This document shows, piece after piece, positions 34,772 through 43,995 of a stretch of 64,000 nt of DNA. Numbering within the stretch: position 1 is the first letter of the stretch; each line of letters begins with the position of its first letter. Origin of the DNA: Crocinitomix catalasitica ATCC 23190 (GTDB lineage Bacteria; Bacteroidota; Bacteroidia; Flavobacteriales_D; Crocinitomicaceae); contig NZ_JHXV01000025.1 in NCBI RefSeq assembly GCF_000621625.1, positions 1 to 64,000 on the forward strand, written 5' to 3'. The position numbers and the translations under genes were made by a program. The notes below the pieces were generated by a model. That model saw only the letters and a program-made list of their open reading frames with translations, did not search any database and was not told the DNA's origin.

Positions 34772-35167
34772 TTATTTGGGTGTTTTTATGTTTGGGGGGA
34801 GGGTTTTGAAATTGTTTTTTATTTCTTGTAGGACGTGTGAAAGGTTTTGAAAAACTAATTTGTTTTCAAATCTGATTATTTTGATGCCTTCGGCTTCAAT
34901 TATTTCTGTTCGAATTTTATCGGCGGCTTGGCCTTCTGGCGTGAAATGAGCTTGACCATCTAATTCAACTCCTAATTTTTCGGAATGGCAATAGAAATCA
35001 ATTATAAAATTATGAACGCTGAATTGGCGTCTAAACTTTCGCCCTTCCAATTGTTTACCTTTTAAGAATTGCCATAAATGAACCTCTGCTGGTGTTGCAC
35101 CATTGCGCAGATCTTTACGATACTGCTTGAGTCCGGGCTTATTGTTTACTTGTCTAATTTTTCTCAA
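34772..35167 (-). CDS. DUF559 nuclease-like protein (Vsr fold)
   Basis: A 131-residue DUF559 protein, related to very-short-patch-repair (Vsr) endonucleases of the PD-(D/E)xK class. Recognisable features are NNGATPAE-type N-terminus (LRNGATPAEVHLWQFLKGKQ), GRKFRRQFSVHNFIIDFYC and the metal site LGVELDGQAHF, followed by R ... IKIIRFENKLV. The family is common and dispersed in Bacteroidota, with no agreed function. The gene directly abuts the GC-rich palindrome (ends 34766) and tandem repeat, so it may travel with or act on such sequences; that is speculation. Confidence 0.85.
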   Translation of the reverse strand: MRKIRQVNNKPGLKQYRKDLRNGATPAEVHLWQFLKGKQLEGRKFRRQFSVHNFIIDFYCHSEKLGVELDGQAHFTPEGQAADKIRTEIIEAEGIKIIRFENKLVFQNLSHVLQEIKNNFKTLPPNIKTPK

Positions 35168-35234
35168 AACACATTATTTGGGTTAAGTGCTTAATTAACA
35201 GTCTAATTTATGAAAATTTTCCCAAACCAAAAAA

Positions 35235-35270
35235 AGCGCTCACCAAATGAATGATGAACGCTTTTTTCTG
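35235..35270 (-). terminator. Terminator after the PhoD gene
   Basis: On the minus strand AGCGTTCATC pairs with GGTGAGCGCT around an 8-nt loop and is followed by a run of seven T. It begins 14 nt beyond the phosphatase stop. The opposite flank is also T-rich on the plus strand, so it may work in both directions. Confidence 0.8.
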
Positions 35271-35282
35271 TATAAATCTAAA

Positions 35283-37220
35283 CTACTTTAGAATGCTAAT
35301 GCGCTTTGAAATTGGTCGCAAATTATTATCGGTATGAATATTCAAATGATAAATACCTGTCGCTAAACCAGCAGGCAAATCAACCGTTAGTTTTTGGTTA
35401 CCTGGCATCATTTCAATTGACAATTCATGGCAGACTTTGCCGGTGAAATCTAATAATTGAATAGATACATTCTCAACTTGATTTAAAGACATACCGATTG
35501 TCAAATAATCTGAAGTTGGATTCGGGTAAACACCACTGATGAATAAGTTATTATTTTCATTGATGACACCTGTATGATCTTCTTCCTCAACATAAACCCT
35601 TGGGTTGATTGGAGCAGGAATGGCTTGCAAATTTTTTCCAATAGACGGACTGAGTGCTTGTTGCAAAAAACCTTGATCTTTTAAAGTAAACCAACCTTGT
35701 GCAATGCTGTCTCTATCCGATCTGAATTTCGTGTCGACATAATGATAATCCGCTTGTACTTTTAGCTGTGTGATGTCCATGATAAAATAACCGTGGTTGT
35801 CCAAATCAGAATATCTTAAATGAGGATTCTCGACTAACAATTCAGCTTGAAAAGGCAAAGGTGATGTTCCAGGGCTGCTTTCATTTCTATTTGGAGACGC
35901 TAAACTCGGTGCTGCCAATTCAACCCCATAAGTTCCACGACCAGTTAGTGGTTGATAATAAGCCGTATCAAAAGGATGTTTTGTTAAATCAAAAGCCCAA
36001 GAACGGTGTGTATCACCAGTAAGAACAACATGGTTTTTATCACCCGTATCAATCAATTTATCAATCACTTTTTCTCTTTCAAAAGGATAACCTGTCCAAG
36101 CATCAACATCAGGACTATCTTCTCCCTCTTCCGACATCATCACTTGATTGCCATATATTTTCCAAGTAGCGTTAGACGCATCAATCTTATCGAATAACCA
36201 CTCACGTTGTTCTTCTCCTAAAATCTCTCTTGTAGTATCAGCAAATAAAGGATCAATTGCACTGTATGCTTGCTTATCACGATCTTCAACTCTCGTATCC
36301 ACCATAATGATATCTGCCAGATCACCAATCTCAAACGAACGGTAAATTTGAGGCTTTCCACCGACATATTCTGGCATTCGAATCGGCATCCACTCCATAT
36401 AAGCACGAATCGCACTTTCTTTACGGGTGATGAAGTCACCTTCTGTTTCTTCAGAATGATTTGCTGCGCCAGTTTCGTATGTATTGTTCGCGATCTCATG
36501 ATCATCCCAAACACAAATGAAAGGATGTTGTTGATGTGCCGCCATCAAATCCTGATCTAACTTGTAAAAACTATGGCGAATACGGTAATCATCCAAACTA
36601 ATAATCTCATCGTTTGGACGGTGTTGACGATCAACCTCAACAGAATAACCATAGTCATAAGTTGGATATTCGTATAAGTAATCACCCAAATGTAAAACAG
36701 CATCCAAATCGTTGTGTTTTGAAATCTGCTTATAAGAATTAAAATAACCCATTTGATAATTACTACAAGAACCCACTGCAAATCGTAAATGTGAAGCCGT
36801 AGCACCTTGCAAAGTATGCGTTCGACCAACAATACTATTCTTCTCTAAAGCGGTGAAATAATAGTAATAGGTTACATTCGGTTCCAAATCAGTAACATCA
36901 ACTTTTACGGTATAATCTTTCGTATAATCCGTTGTTAATTCGCCTTCTGCAACAATATAAGTAAAAGCAGTATCCTTTGCCATTACCCATTTTACAGGGA
37001 CAATCGTATCAGAAACTGGTGTGACACGCGTCCAAATAATTACGCGGTCTTGTAATGGATCCCCAGAAGCAACACCGTGGTAAAACGGCGCCAGCTCTGG
37101 GTTAAAATATTCTGGTTCTATCTCCTCACCCGGTCCATGTGTAAACGACAGTTGGGCAAAAGAAATATTCACTTGCACGAAAAGTATCGCCAATAAAATT
37201 GTCTTGATTATTTCTCTCAT
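35283..37220 (-). CDS. PhoD-like alkaline phosphatase exported by T9SS
   Basis: A 645-residue exported metallophosphoesterase. After the signal peptide (residues 1-22) comes the PhoD N-terminal domain (HGVASGDPLQDRVIIWTRV), then the catalytic domain with HLGDYLYEYP, WDDHEIANN and LTGDTHRSW, which hold the metal and phosphate ligands of PhoD enzymes. The type A sorting domain starts at VYPNPTSDYLTI (about 565). It should release phosphate from organic phosphodi- and monoesters at the cell surface. Its start overlaps the stop of the upstream gene by 4 bp, so it is made together with that protein. No phosphate-box regulator site is obvious. Confidence 0.92.
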   Translation of the reverse strand: MREIIKTILLAILFVQVNISFAQLSFTHGPGEEIEPEYFNPELAPFYHGVASGDPLQDRVIIWTRVTPVSDTIVPVKWVMAKDTAFTYIVAEGELTTDYTKDYTVKVDVTDLEPNVTYYYYFTALEKNSIVGRTHTLQGATASHLRFAVGSCSNYQMGYFNSYKQISKHNDLDAVLHLGDYLYEYPTYDYGYSVEVDRQHRPNDEIISLDDYRIRHSFYKLDQDLMAAHQQHPFICVWDDHEIANNTYETGAANHSEETEGDFITRKESAIRAYMEWMPIRMPEYVGGKPQIYRSFEIGDLADIIMVDTRVEDRDKQAYSAIDPLFADTTREILGEEQREWLFDKIDASNATWKIYGNQVMMSEEGEDSPDVDAWTGYPFEREKVIDKLIDTGDKNHVVLTGDTHRSWAFDLTKHPFDTAYYQPLTGRGTYGVELAAPSLASPNRNESSPGTSPLPFQAELLVENPHLRYSDLDNHGYFIMDITQLKVQADYHYVDTKFRSDRDSIAQGWFTLKDQGFLQQALSPSIGKNLQAIPAPINPRVYVEEEDHTGVINENNNLFISGVYPNPTSDYLTIGMSLNQVENVSIQLLDFTGKVCHELSIEMMPGNQKLTVDLPAGLATGIYHLNIHTDNNLRPISKRISILK

Positions 37221-39802
37221 TTTTTAATGATTTTAACTGTTTGTACAGTACCTGCTTTTGTGATAGAAACAAAGTAAATTCCAGGTACTAAATCAGCTAC
37301 ATTCAATTTCACCATATTATTGGTTAAGTTGTTAACTGTACTGATTGTTTGCCCTGTGATGCTCATTAATTTTAAAGATCCACCTTCAATATCACCAGTT
37401 ACCGTTAATTGATTCGATACTGGATTAGGGAAGACATTAAAACCATTGTCTTCATCGACATTAATGCTAGCAAAACTTTGATTCTCTGTTGACAATCCCA
37501 TTATTCTATACCCATCGTTGAACGGTGCAAAAGTAAATTCACTTTTTTGAGATCCTAAACCATATAATCTAAATGGTCCAGTTGGTGCTAATTCGCCTGA
37601 CAAAGTACCATTCGATGAAATATAAATGGCGATCGTGTCTTCCGTTGCAATATTCACTGCTTGTACCGCAATATTAGATGGCCAATAAGTAATTGCAGGA
37701 TATAATTTTAAAGAATCTAAAACGATATAAGCCGCTTCATTCTCCTCTTCAACTGTATTCAATTCGATGGCAGTTGCTAAGTCGTTATCAGCAGATACAA
37801 ATTCAATTGCATCTAAATTTTCCAATCTTGTTAGCCCTCTAAATTGACCTACTTTACCCCAAACTTTTACGGCATCACCTTCTTGTACATCGTATCCCAT
37901 TGTTCCTTCAGCATTGTAAACATCCATACCGAATTCGCCGTCGATTACATAAAAATCAACACCACCAGTATAGTTAAAATTCACACCATGAACAATACCT
38001 TCAATTAGTACATTTGCACCAATTTCATCAGCAATTCCATCTGCATCTACACCACGTAAATCTTCGATAGGCGTTGAAGGATAGATATAGTTAGCGATAT
38101 GAATCGTATCATAAACAATCTCTCCTAAAAATGCATTCGCAGGATTCGTTAATTTCAATACAAAATACTCATCACCCTCTAAAGGTTCACTATTGATAAT
38201 TTCGAAATAGAAATAACTCGTTTCATCCGCAAGACCTTCAGCAAAAGAAACTACTGCTGGAACAACATTTACATCAACCCCTAATTCAACCGTTCCTAAA
38301 GATTCGATTTGCACCTCAACTTGCGTTAAGAACTCGTTTCCATTAGCCAAAACAATTGGCAAAGCAACAATACCGTCATCTTCGTTAAAGTAAGTATGCT
38401 CATCTTGAAAAGAAACAGTTAAGATATCCGCAGTACTCAAAGGCGCGATACTAAAATCATCAATTGCCAAACCATCATCAAAACTATTCGAGTTGTGATC
38501 CGTCCAACGAATCCAAAGTGTATCACCAGGCGCTAAATTAAGTGCACCAATTACTGCAGATTTTTCTGTACGATACATTTCATCATTTCCATCAGTTGGA
38601 ATTCCTAATGTACCTTCCTCAACGGGAGAATAAAAATCCAATAAACCAAATCCATTATAATCACCTTCACCAATGTTCTCAGCATTTTTTGCATAGCTAA
38701 AGAATAAAGTATCTGGTCCAGTCGCTCTTAACGGTCGACCTTGACGCCACATTTCACCAGTAAAATTCACTTCAACATTCTCAACAGTTTCGGCTGTATT
38801 ATTGATCCAAGCAGAACCATAAATAGCGGTTGATAATCCACCAGAACCGATAGAACCTAAAGCTCTTTCATCACTTAAAGTTTCACCGAAACTATAAATA
38901 TTACCGTTGGCATTGTCACCAGGCAGCGCATGATAAGTTTCGTTTGCATTTACGCCATATTCTTTAGCAAACCAAGCGATAGGAAGCGAAGAGAATCCGT
39001 AAAATTCGTTGTATTCATTTCCAAGTAAATTAAAATCCTCATAATTATAAACATCCATCATTGAGAATACACCAAAATGAGAAACCTCTGCCGGTTCAGG
39101 ATGGAAAGTCATTGAAAGATCATCAATACCTAAAGCATCGTCAAAACTAGAAGAGTTAACATCGAACCATTTTAACCAAAGTGTATCATTTGGAGCGATA
39201 GTAACATCAAAAGTATATTCAATAATCACAGTATTTTCTTCAGCATTACCATCAACCATTATTTGATTCCGTGGATCACCAGGAGTTGCCGGACTGATAA
39301 AATTAAGATCAGTTAAAGCAGTAAATTCAGGATTATCAATACTGTCAGCATTCACACTATAAAAGAAATGCAAAGTATCAGGGCCTGTAGCGCGCTCTGC
39401 ATTCCCTACTCTCCACAATTCACCGCTATATGACAAAGTCACTGCGTTGATTGTTTCATCAGAAGTATTAACAAAAGAGGCACCATAATGGATATTGTGT
39501 AACGAACCAGTACCGATACTTCCCAAAGCACGTTCAGTACTGTCAGCACCTAAGGCATCACCAAAACTATATAAATCACCACCAGCAAACTCACCTTCAG
39601 CTGCACGATACTCATCATTAGCATTGGTACCATACTCGGTACATTCCCAACCCAATGGTAAAGTTTCATGACTATTTTCTAAAGTAACAGGAGATAACAA
39701 ATTAAAGTTTTGGGTATAAATTTCGGCAGGATCCGTTATCAAGACCTGTGCGAAAATTTGGAATGAACTCAATAAAATGAGTGCGAGTAAAGTTTTTTTC
39801 AT
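37217..39802 (-). CDS. T9SS-exported protein with Calx-beta and OB-fold-like domains
   Basis: An 861-residue protein with a signal peptide (residues 1-18). Two homologous domains of about 220 residues follow (both with WxxxEYGxNAxxxYxAxxGxxxxGxxYSFG and DDALGIDDLSM / DDGLAIDDFSI). Next is a Calx-beta-like domain (NEDDGIVALPIVLANGNEF, about 470-560), an OB-fold-like domain (FYVIDGEFGMDVYNAEGTM ... VKVWGKVGQFRGLTRL, about 600-680), and a type A sorting domain at FPNPVSNQLTV (about 793). OB-folds of this sort accompany extracellular nucleases and phosphatases, which fits its coupling to the PhoD gene. Precise role unknown. Confidence 0.85.
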   Translation of the reverse strand: MKKTLLALILLSSFQIFAQVLITDPAEIYTQNFNLLSPVTLENSHETLPLGWECTEYGTNANDEYRAAEGEFAGGDLYSFGDALGADSTERALGSIGTGSLHNIHYGASFVNTSDETINAVTLSYSGELWRVGNAERATGPDTLHFFYSVNADSIDNPEFTALTDLNFISPATPGDPRNQIMVDGNAEENTVIIEYTFDVTIAPNDTLWLKWFDVNSSSFDDALGIDDLSMTFHPEPAEVSHFGVFSMMDVYNYEDFNLLGNEYNEFYGFSSLPIAWFAKEYGVNANETYHALPGDNANGNIYSFGETLSDERALGSIGSGGLSTAIYGSAWINNTAETVENVEVNFTGEMWRQGRPLRATGPDTLFFSYAKNAENIGEGDYNGFGLLDFYSPVEEGTLGIPTDGNDEMYRTEKSAVIGALNLAPGDTLWIRWTDHNSNSFDDGLAIDDFSIAPLSTADILTVSFQDEHTYFNEDDGIVALPIVLANGNEFLTQVEVQIESLGTVELGVDVNVVPAVVSFAEGLADETSYFYFEIINSEPLEGDEYFVLKLTNPANAFLGEIVYDTIHIANYIYPSTPIEDLRGVDADGIADEIGANVLIEGIVHGVNFNYTGGVDFYVIDGEFGMDVYNAEGTMGYDVQEGDAVKVWGKVGQFRGLTRLENLDAIEFVSADNDLATAIELNTVEEENEAAYIVLDSLKLYPAITYWPSNIAVQAVNIATEDTIAIYISSNGTLSGELAPTGPFRLYGLGSQKSEFTFAPFNDGYRIMGLSTENQSFASINVDEDNGFNVFPNPVSNQLTVTGDIEGGSLKLMSITGQTISTVNNLTNNMVKLNVADLVPGIYFVSITKAGTVQTVKIIKK

Positions 39803-39824
39803 TTTGCTTTTTTTAAATTTTCTG

Positions 39825-39832
39825 CAAAGCTA
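39825..39832 (-). promoter_or_regulatory. Bacteroidota -7 box for the OB-fold/PhoD operon
   Basis: TAGCTTTG on the minus strand matches TAnnTTTG, 22 nt before the start codon of the 861-residue protein. It would drive both genes. A consensus TTG -33 box is missing at 19 nt. Confidence 0.45.
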
Positions 39833-39999
39833 CGGAGAGAAAAAAGCGAAATCAGGCGAATTGAATTAAGAAAAACCAAAGCGATTGTCAAGATAACGTT
39901 AGCTATATTTTAACAAACACGTCATTTTAATAATATAGCGTTCATATAGCACGACAAGAAATTAAGCAGCAAATAATTAGAAAATAAAAAGCGATTAAT

Positions 40000-40608
40000 T
40001 TAGGCTACACCTTTAACAACATCTCCCAAAGGATGATAAGTATAATAACGAAAAACTGCTTCGATCGCCATTTTTAAAGCCGTATTAATTGGTACAATTG
40101 TACTACCCATTTGATAATCAATTTGTGAAAGACGCATATAATAATGGGTAAAAACAGGCACAGGTAAATTGGCATCAATCATCTTCTGAGCATTAATAAA
40201 TGCCAAAGGCTGATCGGCTTTAATAAGACTGCAAGTTGCCAAACGCAACTGACCATATTTATCTGTATTGGCACCATAACCAAAAAGTCGACAGATTAAA
40301 CCGCGATGGATATAACTGCTGCAAGACCCTTTCCCCTCTTCTAACAATCCAATTGGGCGATAAATATGACAGGTTTTATCCGATTTATCTGAGAGCTGTT
40401 CCAACATCGCTTCACATTCTCCATTGAGGTAAAGATGAAAAGCCCAAGGCAAGAATTCGAGCGGTGAAGCATCAATTTGATTATGAGTACAACATTTTCC
40501 GCATCCTGGCGCACAACTCAATCCTGTTTTCACTTGAAAAACCCCTATTTCACTATCTAAATCGCGAAATAACTGCTCCACTTCCCGCACTTTCAACTCA
40601 ATTGACAT
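40000..40608 (-). CDS. YkgJ-like cysteine-cluster protein
   Basis: A 202-residue cytoplasmic protein with the cysteine cluster CAPGCGKCC near residues 32-40, followed by C58-region residues, TCHIYRP, SCSSY and CRLFG. This is the pattern of the YkgJ family, which is thought to bind zinc or an Fe-S cluster. The family has no settled function. The gene stands alone on the minus strand between the 861-residue protein gene and the MarR operon. No membrane segment. Confidence 0.8.
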   Translation of the reverse strand: MSIELKVREVEQLFRDLDSEIGVFQVKTGLSCAPGCGKCCTHNQIDASPLEFLPWAFHLYLNGECEAMLEQLSDKSDKTCHIYRPIGLLEEGKGSCSSYIHRGLICRLFGYGANTDKYGQLRLATCSLIKADQPLAFINAQKMIDANLPVPVFTHYYMRLSQIDYQMGSTIVPINTALKMAIEAVFRYYTYHPLGDVVKGVA

Positions 40609-40674
40609 TTGCTTTTTTAGTAAGGTACGCTATTCTATGTTGCGAAACACATAAATAAAAAATTTCACAAAAAA

Positions 40675-40699
40675 AATGCACCCCATTAAGTGATGCATT
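40675..40699 (-). terminator. Terminator of the MarR operon
   Basis: AATGCA pairs with TGCATT across a 13-nt loop that can pair further, and the minus strand continues into a run of about eight T. It lies 23 nt beyond the stop of the NTF2-like gene. Confidence 0.65.
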
Positions 40700-40721
40700 C
40701 TTTCCTCTACGCCATAAGCTA

Positions 40722-41150
40722 CTATTCTATCATTACGGTGTCACTCACAATTTTCCAATTGCCTTTAGCGTCTTGAAGCAGTATAAAAATGGACGTTGCG
40801 GTCATTTTTTCTCCCACTAATTTTACCGTTGCACTCACCGAATTCCCGTTCGAACTTAGATTTAGGATAGTAATTTTACGTGTGTCACCACCATATTCTT
40901 TACTTCTAATTTTCTCCACATAAGTCGCCTTGTCCATTGTAGAAACTGATTCACTTCCAAAAAGCCGGTTCATTACAATACGGTAATTATCATCCAAATA
41001 ATTACCTATTTCATCTGCCTTATTTTTATCGCCTGCCAGCACAAAGGCTTTAATTGTTGCTTCAACTTTTTGCATATCTCCATTTTGTGCATTTGCTCCT
41101 ATCGATAGGAAAACCGTAAAAACCAATGCAATAATTTTTGAATATTTCAT
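40722..41150 (-). CDS. Exported NTF2-like (lumazine-binding/DUF4440 type) protein
   Basis: A 142-residue protein with a signal peptide (about residues 1-21, ending ANAQ). The rest looks like the cone-shaped NTF2-like fold: helix KVEATIKAFVLAGDKNKADE, then LDDNYRIVMNRLFGSESVSTMDKATYVE and four strands ending WKIVSDTVMIE. Relatives bind small hydrophobic ligands or act as enzymes; no catalytic residues can be fixed here. It is the third gene after marR, 85 nt beyond the DOMON gene, so it may belong to the same operon. Confidence 0.7.
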   Translation of the reverse strand: MKYSKIIALVFTVFLSIGANAQNGDMQKVEATIKAFVLAGDKNKADEIGNYLDDNYRIVMNRLFGSESVSTMDKATYVEKIRSKEYGGDTRKITILNLSSNGNSVSATVKLVGEKMTATSIFILLQDAKGNWKIVSDTVMIE

Positions 41151-41235
41151 ATTTGTTTGTTTTAATTAATTTTTAACTGATTTATGAGTGATTCACACTT
41201 TATTAATAAAATTCTAGTTCTTTCATCTTGCCAAC

Positions 41236-41703
41236 TTAAAGTGTGATTTTTTCTTGTGTTCGCATTATTGAGTGGTGTTGAAAATCATCAGATTGACTGT
41301 AGGCAATTGTGAGATAATATTGCTTGCCATTCTCTAAGGATTTTTGATATTTATTTCTTATTTCTACAGGCAATGAAAATTGAATTCTTGTTCCGGCAGC
41401 ATCTTCGGTTCCACTTATGTTCAAAACATTATCGGAGACACCTATTTTTTTAAACGATTTATAATTTCCGGGTGATAAAGTTGAATGTTCTACGACCTCT
41501 GCTACCCCATTTTTAACGCGCCCCATTAATAAATAGGTTCCTGTAATACCTTGTTTGTTATTTAAACCAATGGCTACCCAACCATCAGCAGGTGCAGATA
41601 TTGTGAAATGGATTAGTTTGTCAGCATGCGACCAATCTACTTTCATTTTATTCTTTTCAATATGACCGAACCCTAACAGGGTAAAAAAAATCAAATACTT
41701 CAT
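41236..41703 (-). CDS. Exported DOMON-domain protein
   Basis: A 155-residue protein with a short signal peptide and a DOMON domain: VDWSHADKLIHFTISAPADG, WVAIGLNNKQGITGTYLLMG and, near the end, DDFQHHSIMRTQEKITL. DOMON domains bind heme or sugars; a Met early in strand 1 and the C-terminal HH pair could be heme ligands. It lies 42 nt after marR, and an exact copy of the marR operator palindrome (41715-41726) sits 11 bp before its start. Control by MarR is therefore likely. The physiological substrate is unknown, possibly redox-related. Confidence 0.82.
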   Translation of the reverse strand: MKYLIFFTLLGFGHIEKNKMKVDWSHADKLIHFTISAPADGWVAIGLNNKQGITGTYLLMGRVKNGVAEVVEHSTLSPGNYKSFKKIGVSDNVLNISGTEDAAGTRIQFSLPVEIRNKYQKSLENGKQYYLTIAYSQSDDFQHHSIMRTQEKITL

Positions 41704-41714
41704 AACATCAATTG

Positions 41715-41726
41715 TTGATATATCAA
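41715..41726. promoter_or_regulatory. MarR operator copy 2
   Basis: TTGATATATCAA, a perfect 12-bp palindrome identical to the one in the marR promoter (42197-42208). It lies between marR and the DOMON gene. Confidence 0.65.
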
Positions 41727-41745
41727 TTTATAATTCAAAAAAATA

Positions 41746-42174
41746 TTATGACATATTTTCTCTCATTTTTGCGAGCATTTTGCTCATCATCTCTAATTCT
41801 TCTTTACTTAATCCTTTAACACTATTCTTCCTTTGTGCTTTTACCATTGGCAGATGCTTAGCAATAAAATCCTGCCCAGTTTGTGTCAATTCAATATGAT
41901 AAGTCCGTCGACTATCTGGCACGTCCACTCTTGTCAGCAGGTTCTTCTTTTCTAATAAATCAATTGTGCGCGTAATTGAAGCAGGATCGCGACGAGATTT
42001 TTTAGCGAGTTCACGTTGCGTGAGATCCGTCGATTCTTGCACAATTTTCATGATCACCCATTGATCAACTGTAATCCCCAATTTCTTTTCATCAAACTCT
42101 CTTTGCGAATATTGTTTAGACAATTTACTCGTTTGCTCAATTTGGAATAAAATGACCTCTTCAATTTTTTGCAT
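41746..42174 (-). CDS. MarR-family transcriptional regulator
   Basis: A 142-residue winged-helix repressor of the MarR family: dimerisation helix (FQIEQTSKLSKQYSQREFDE), then TVDQWVIMKIVQES, the recognition helices TQRELAKKSRRDPASITRTIDLLEKKNLL and the wing RVDVPDSRRTYHIELT. It is expected to bind a pseudo-palindrome as a dimer and release it on binding a ligand or oxidant. The perfect palindrome TTGATATATCAA occurs in its own promoter and again before the downstream DOMON gene, which fits autoregulation. Only 4 nt separate the -7 box from the ATG, so the message could be leaderless. Confidence 0.9.
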   Translation of the reverse strand: MQKIEEVILFQIEQTSKLSKQYSQREFDEKKLGITVDQWVIMKIVQESTDLTQRELAKKSRRDPASITRTIDLLEKKNLLTRVDVPDSRRTYHIELTQTGQDFIAKHLPMVKAQRKNSVKGLSKEELEMMSKMLAKMRENMS

Positions 42175-42178
42175 TGCA

Positions 42179-42208
42179 CAAATATATATTAATTTATTGA
42201 TATATCAA
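42179..42208 (-). promoter_or_regulatory. marR promoter with overlapping operator
   Basis: On the minus strand TTG-N19-TATATTTG matches the Bacteroidota promoter (-33 TTG, -7 TAnnTTTG). The TTG is the first half of the palindrome TTGATATATCAA (42197-42208), so a bound repressor would block the promoter. A second inverted repeat, ATTGTT-GTTT-AACAAT, lies just upstream (42211-42226). Confidence 0.7.
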
Positions 42209-42229
42209 TCATTGTTGTTTAACAATAAT

Positions 42230-42631
42230 TTAACTCACCTTATTTTTCGCGACTTTCAATTCGAGCTGCACGATTGACAAAACGACCAATATTTCAGCAA
42301 AAATGTATAAATACCCCCAAATAGTAATCGATTTGTAATGAAACATTGCAAAACCTATCGAAATACAGCAATATATCATATTCATAATAGCGATGATAGT
42401 GAGCAATGATTTTGTATTGCCGGAGTTATTTCTATAGGCCCAAAAATCAAACAATGTAAAAAGAATAGGTAGAAAAGCGAGGAAATACAAGCTCGATTTA
42501 GGTATACCGAACACCGCTTCGAACGGCACCAAAACGACACCTAATAAAAAAGCGGATAACAAAGCTCCTACACCATCTAAAACGAATAGTTTTTCAGGAT
42601 GTTGATGCAAATACTTGAGAAGGCTAACCAT
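42230..42631 (-). CDS. Four-helix integral membrane protein, hypothetical
   Basis: A 133-residue protein with four hydrophobic helices (about residues 16-38, 46-62, 76-97 and 104-122), short loops and a Lys-rich C-terminus (LELKVAKNKVS). No family motif is evident; similar small proteins are scattered in Bacteroidota. It lies 55 nt upstream of marR on the same strand, but the marR promoter sits in between, so it is probably a separate or only partly linked unit. Confidence 0.65.
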   Translation of the reverse strand: MVSLLKYLHQHPEKLFVLDGVGALLSAFLLGVVLVPFEAVFGIPKSSLYFLAFLPILFTLFDFWAYRNNSGNTKSLLTIIAIMNMIYCCISIGFAMFHYKSITIWGYLYIFAEILVVLSIVQLELKVAKNKVS

Positions 42632-42795
42632 TAATTATTCAACACTATTAATTCCATTCGAATATAAGTATTACCGACCTAAATGCAACAATTAGACTAC
42701 TATAAAAAATAAATTAATTGAAAAAGAAGCACTTTTCAAGAGAAGTTTAATTCCCTACATTACAAACTATTACAAACAGTCTAAAACCTTTTATT

Positions 42796-43917
42796 ATGAA
42801 ATATGCCATACTTTTTATTAGCATTACATTATCTATAGGCACAATATTAGGACAAACTACATTCGTGCCAGATGACAATTTTGAACAAGCGTTAATTGAT
42901 CTTGGTTTAGATGATGAACTTGACGATTATGTTTTAACCTCAAACATTGATACGCTCACCGCCTTATTCATTTCACGAAAAGCAATCACTTCTTTGGAAG
43001 GAATTGAAGATTTTATATACTTGGAAATCTTAGATTGTAGCGAAAACAATTTGAATTTAATCGACCTTTCTGCCAACCTAAATCTTATCAATTTTTCGTG
43101 TTCAAATAATACGATTAATCGTATAGAAATTGGTATCAATGAAAACTTAAAAATCATGAACTGTTCAGCCAATGAATTAACCACATTCGATATTACAGGT
43201 TGTCCAGAATTACAGGTGCTAATTTGTGATAATAATTTAATAACCAGCCTTGATTTAACGATTAACACCGAATTAATTATCCTAAAATGCAATAACAACA
43301 ACCTGACTAACCTTATTCTAGACAGACAACTCAATATTAGATTTTTAGAATGTGAACTCAACCCCATTCGCGAACTAAATGTTACGAACAATACAAATTT
43401 GCGGGAATTAAAATGCGGGCAAACTGACATCAAAAATTTAAACCTTGACGACAATACATCTCTAATGTTATTCAACGCATACAATGGTAAATTAGAAACA
43501 CTTAGCATTCGCAACAGCAACAATTACCGCATTGAAACGTCAGAAAATTTTAACATCCGCGAAAACCCCAATTTATTTTGTGTTTCCGTAGACAATGTTG
43601 ATTATGCGACTTCCACTTGGACGGAAATAGATGAGTCCATAAGTTTTAGTGAAAATTGTCATCCATTAAACATATTGCCTTCGATATTTATTGACTTTAC
43701 CATTTATCCCAATCCAGCGAAAAGTTATTTGACAATAGCAACTGATCAAGCAGCGGACCAATATAACTTTTACGACTTAAGCGGAAAACAAATTCGAACA
43801 GGAAAACTAAACCAAGGTTCAAATACAATAGAACTTGATGAATTTTCGCCAGGTATTTACATGTTAAATATCGTTGCGGGTGATTTAGCCATAACTGAAA
43901 AAATTATAATTGAATGA
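42796..43917 (+). CDS. Leucine-rich-repeat protein exported by T9SS, copy 1
   Basis: A 373-residue surface protein. Signal peptide at residues 1-19, then the motif VPDDNFEQALIDLGLDDELD typical of Bacteroidota LRR proteins. About nine repeats of 20-21 residues follow, of the form LxxLxCSxNxLTxLDLSxNxxL (residues 55-230), and a type A sorting domain starts at IYPNPAKSYLTIA (about 302). Such proteins are thought to bind proteins or glycans at the cell surface. The next gene is a close paralogue and even its terminator is duplicated. Confidence 0.9.
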   Translation: MKYAILFISITLSIGTILGQTTFVPDDNFEQALIDLGLDDELDDYVLTSNIDTLTALFISRKAITSLEGIEDFIYLEILDCSENNLNLIDLSANLNLINFSCSNNTINRIEIGINENLKIMNCSANELTTFDITGCPELQVLICDNNLITSLDLTINTELIILKCNNNNLTNLILDRQLNIRFLECELNPIRELNVTNNTNLRELKCGQTDIKNLNLDDNTSLMLFNAYNGKLETLSIRNSNNYRIETSENFNIRENPNLFCVSVDNVDYATSTWTEIDESISFSENCHPLNILPSIFIDFTIYPNPAKSYLTIATDQAADQYNFYDLSGKQIRTGKLNQGSNTIELDEFSPGIYMLNIVAGDLAITEKIIIE

Positions 43918-43962
43918 CCGCTAATAAAATTGCCGATTACCCTTGTTTTATAATTTAAAATT

Positions 43963-43995
43963 CGGATGACTTTTTTAAAGTTGTCCGTTTTTTTT
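43963..43995 (+). terminator. Terminator of LRR gene copy 1
   Basis: CGGATGACTTT pairs with AAAGTTGTCCG and is followed by eight T. The same hairpin, slightly longer, ends the second LRR gene. Confidence 0.85.

Noticed and set aside
34397-34831. Overlapping repeat-encoded ORFs on both strands
   Set aside because: They come from the 38-bp tandem repeat, which leaves every frame open and yields identical peptides in shifted frames. No start signal or family match.
42927-43523. 198-residue minus-strand ORF inside LRR copy 1
   Set aside because: The periodic LRR sequence keeps its antisense frame open; the Leu/Ser-rich product is an artefact.
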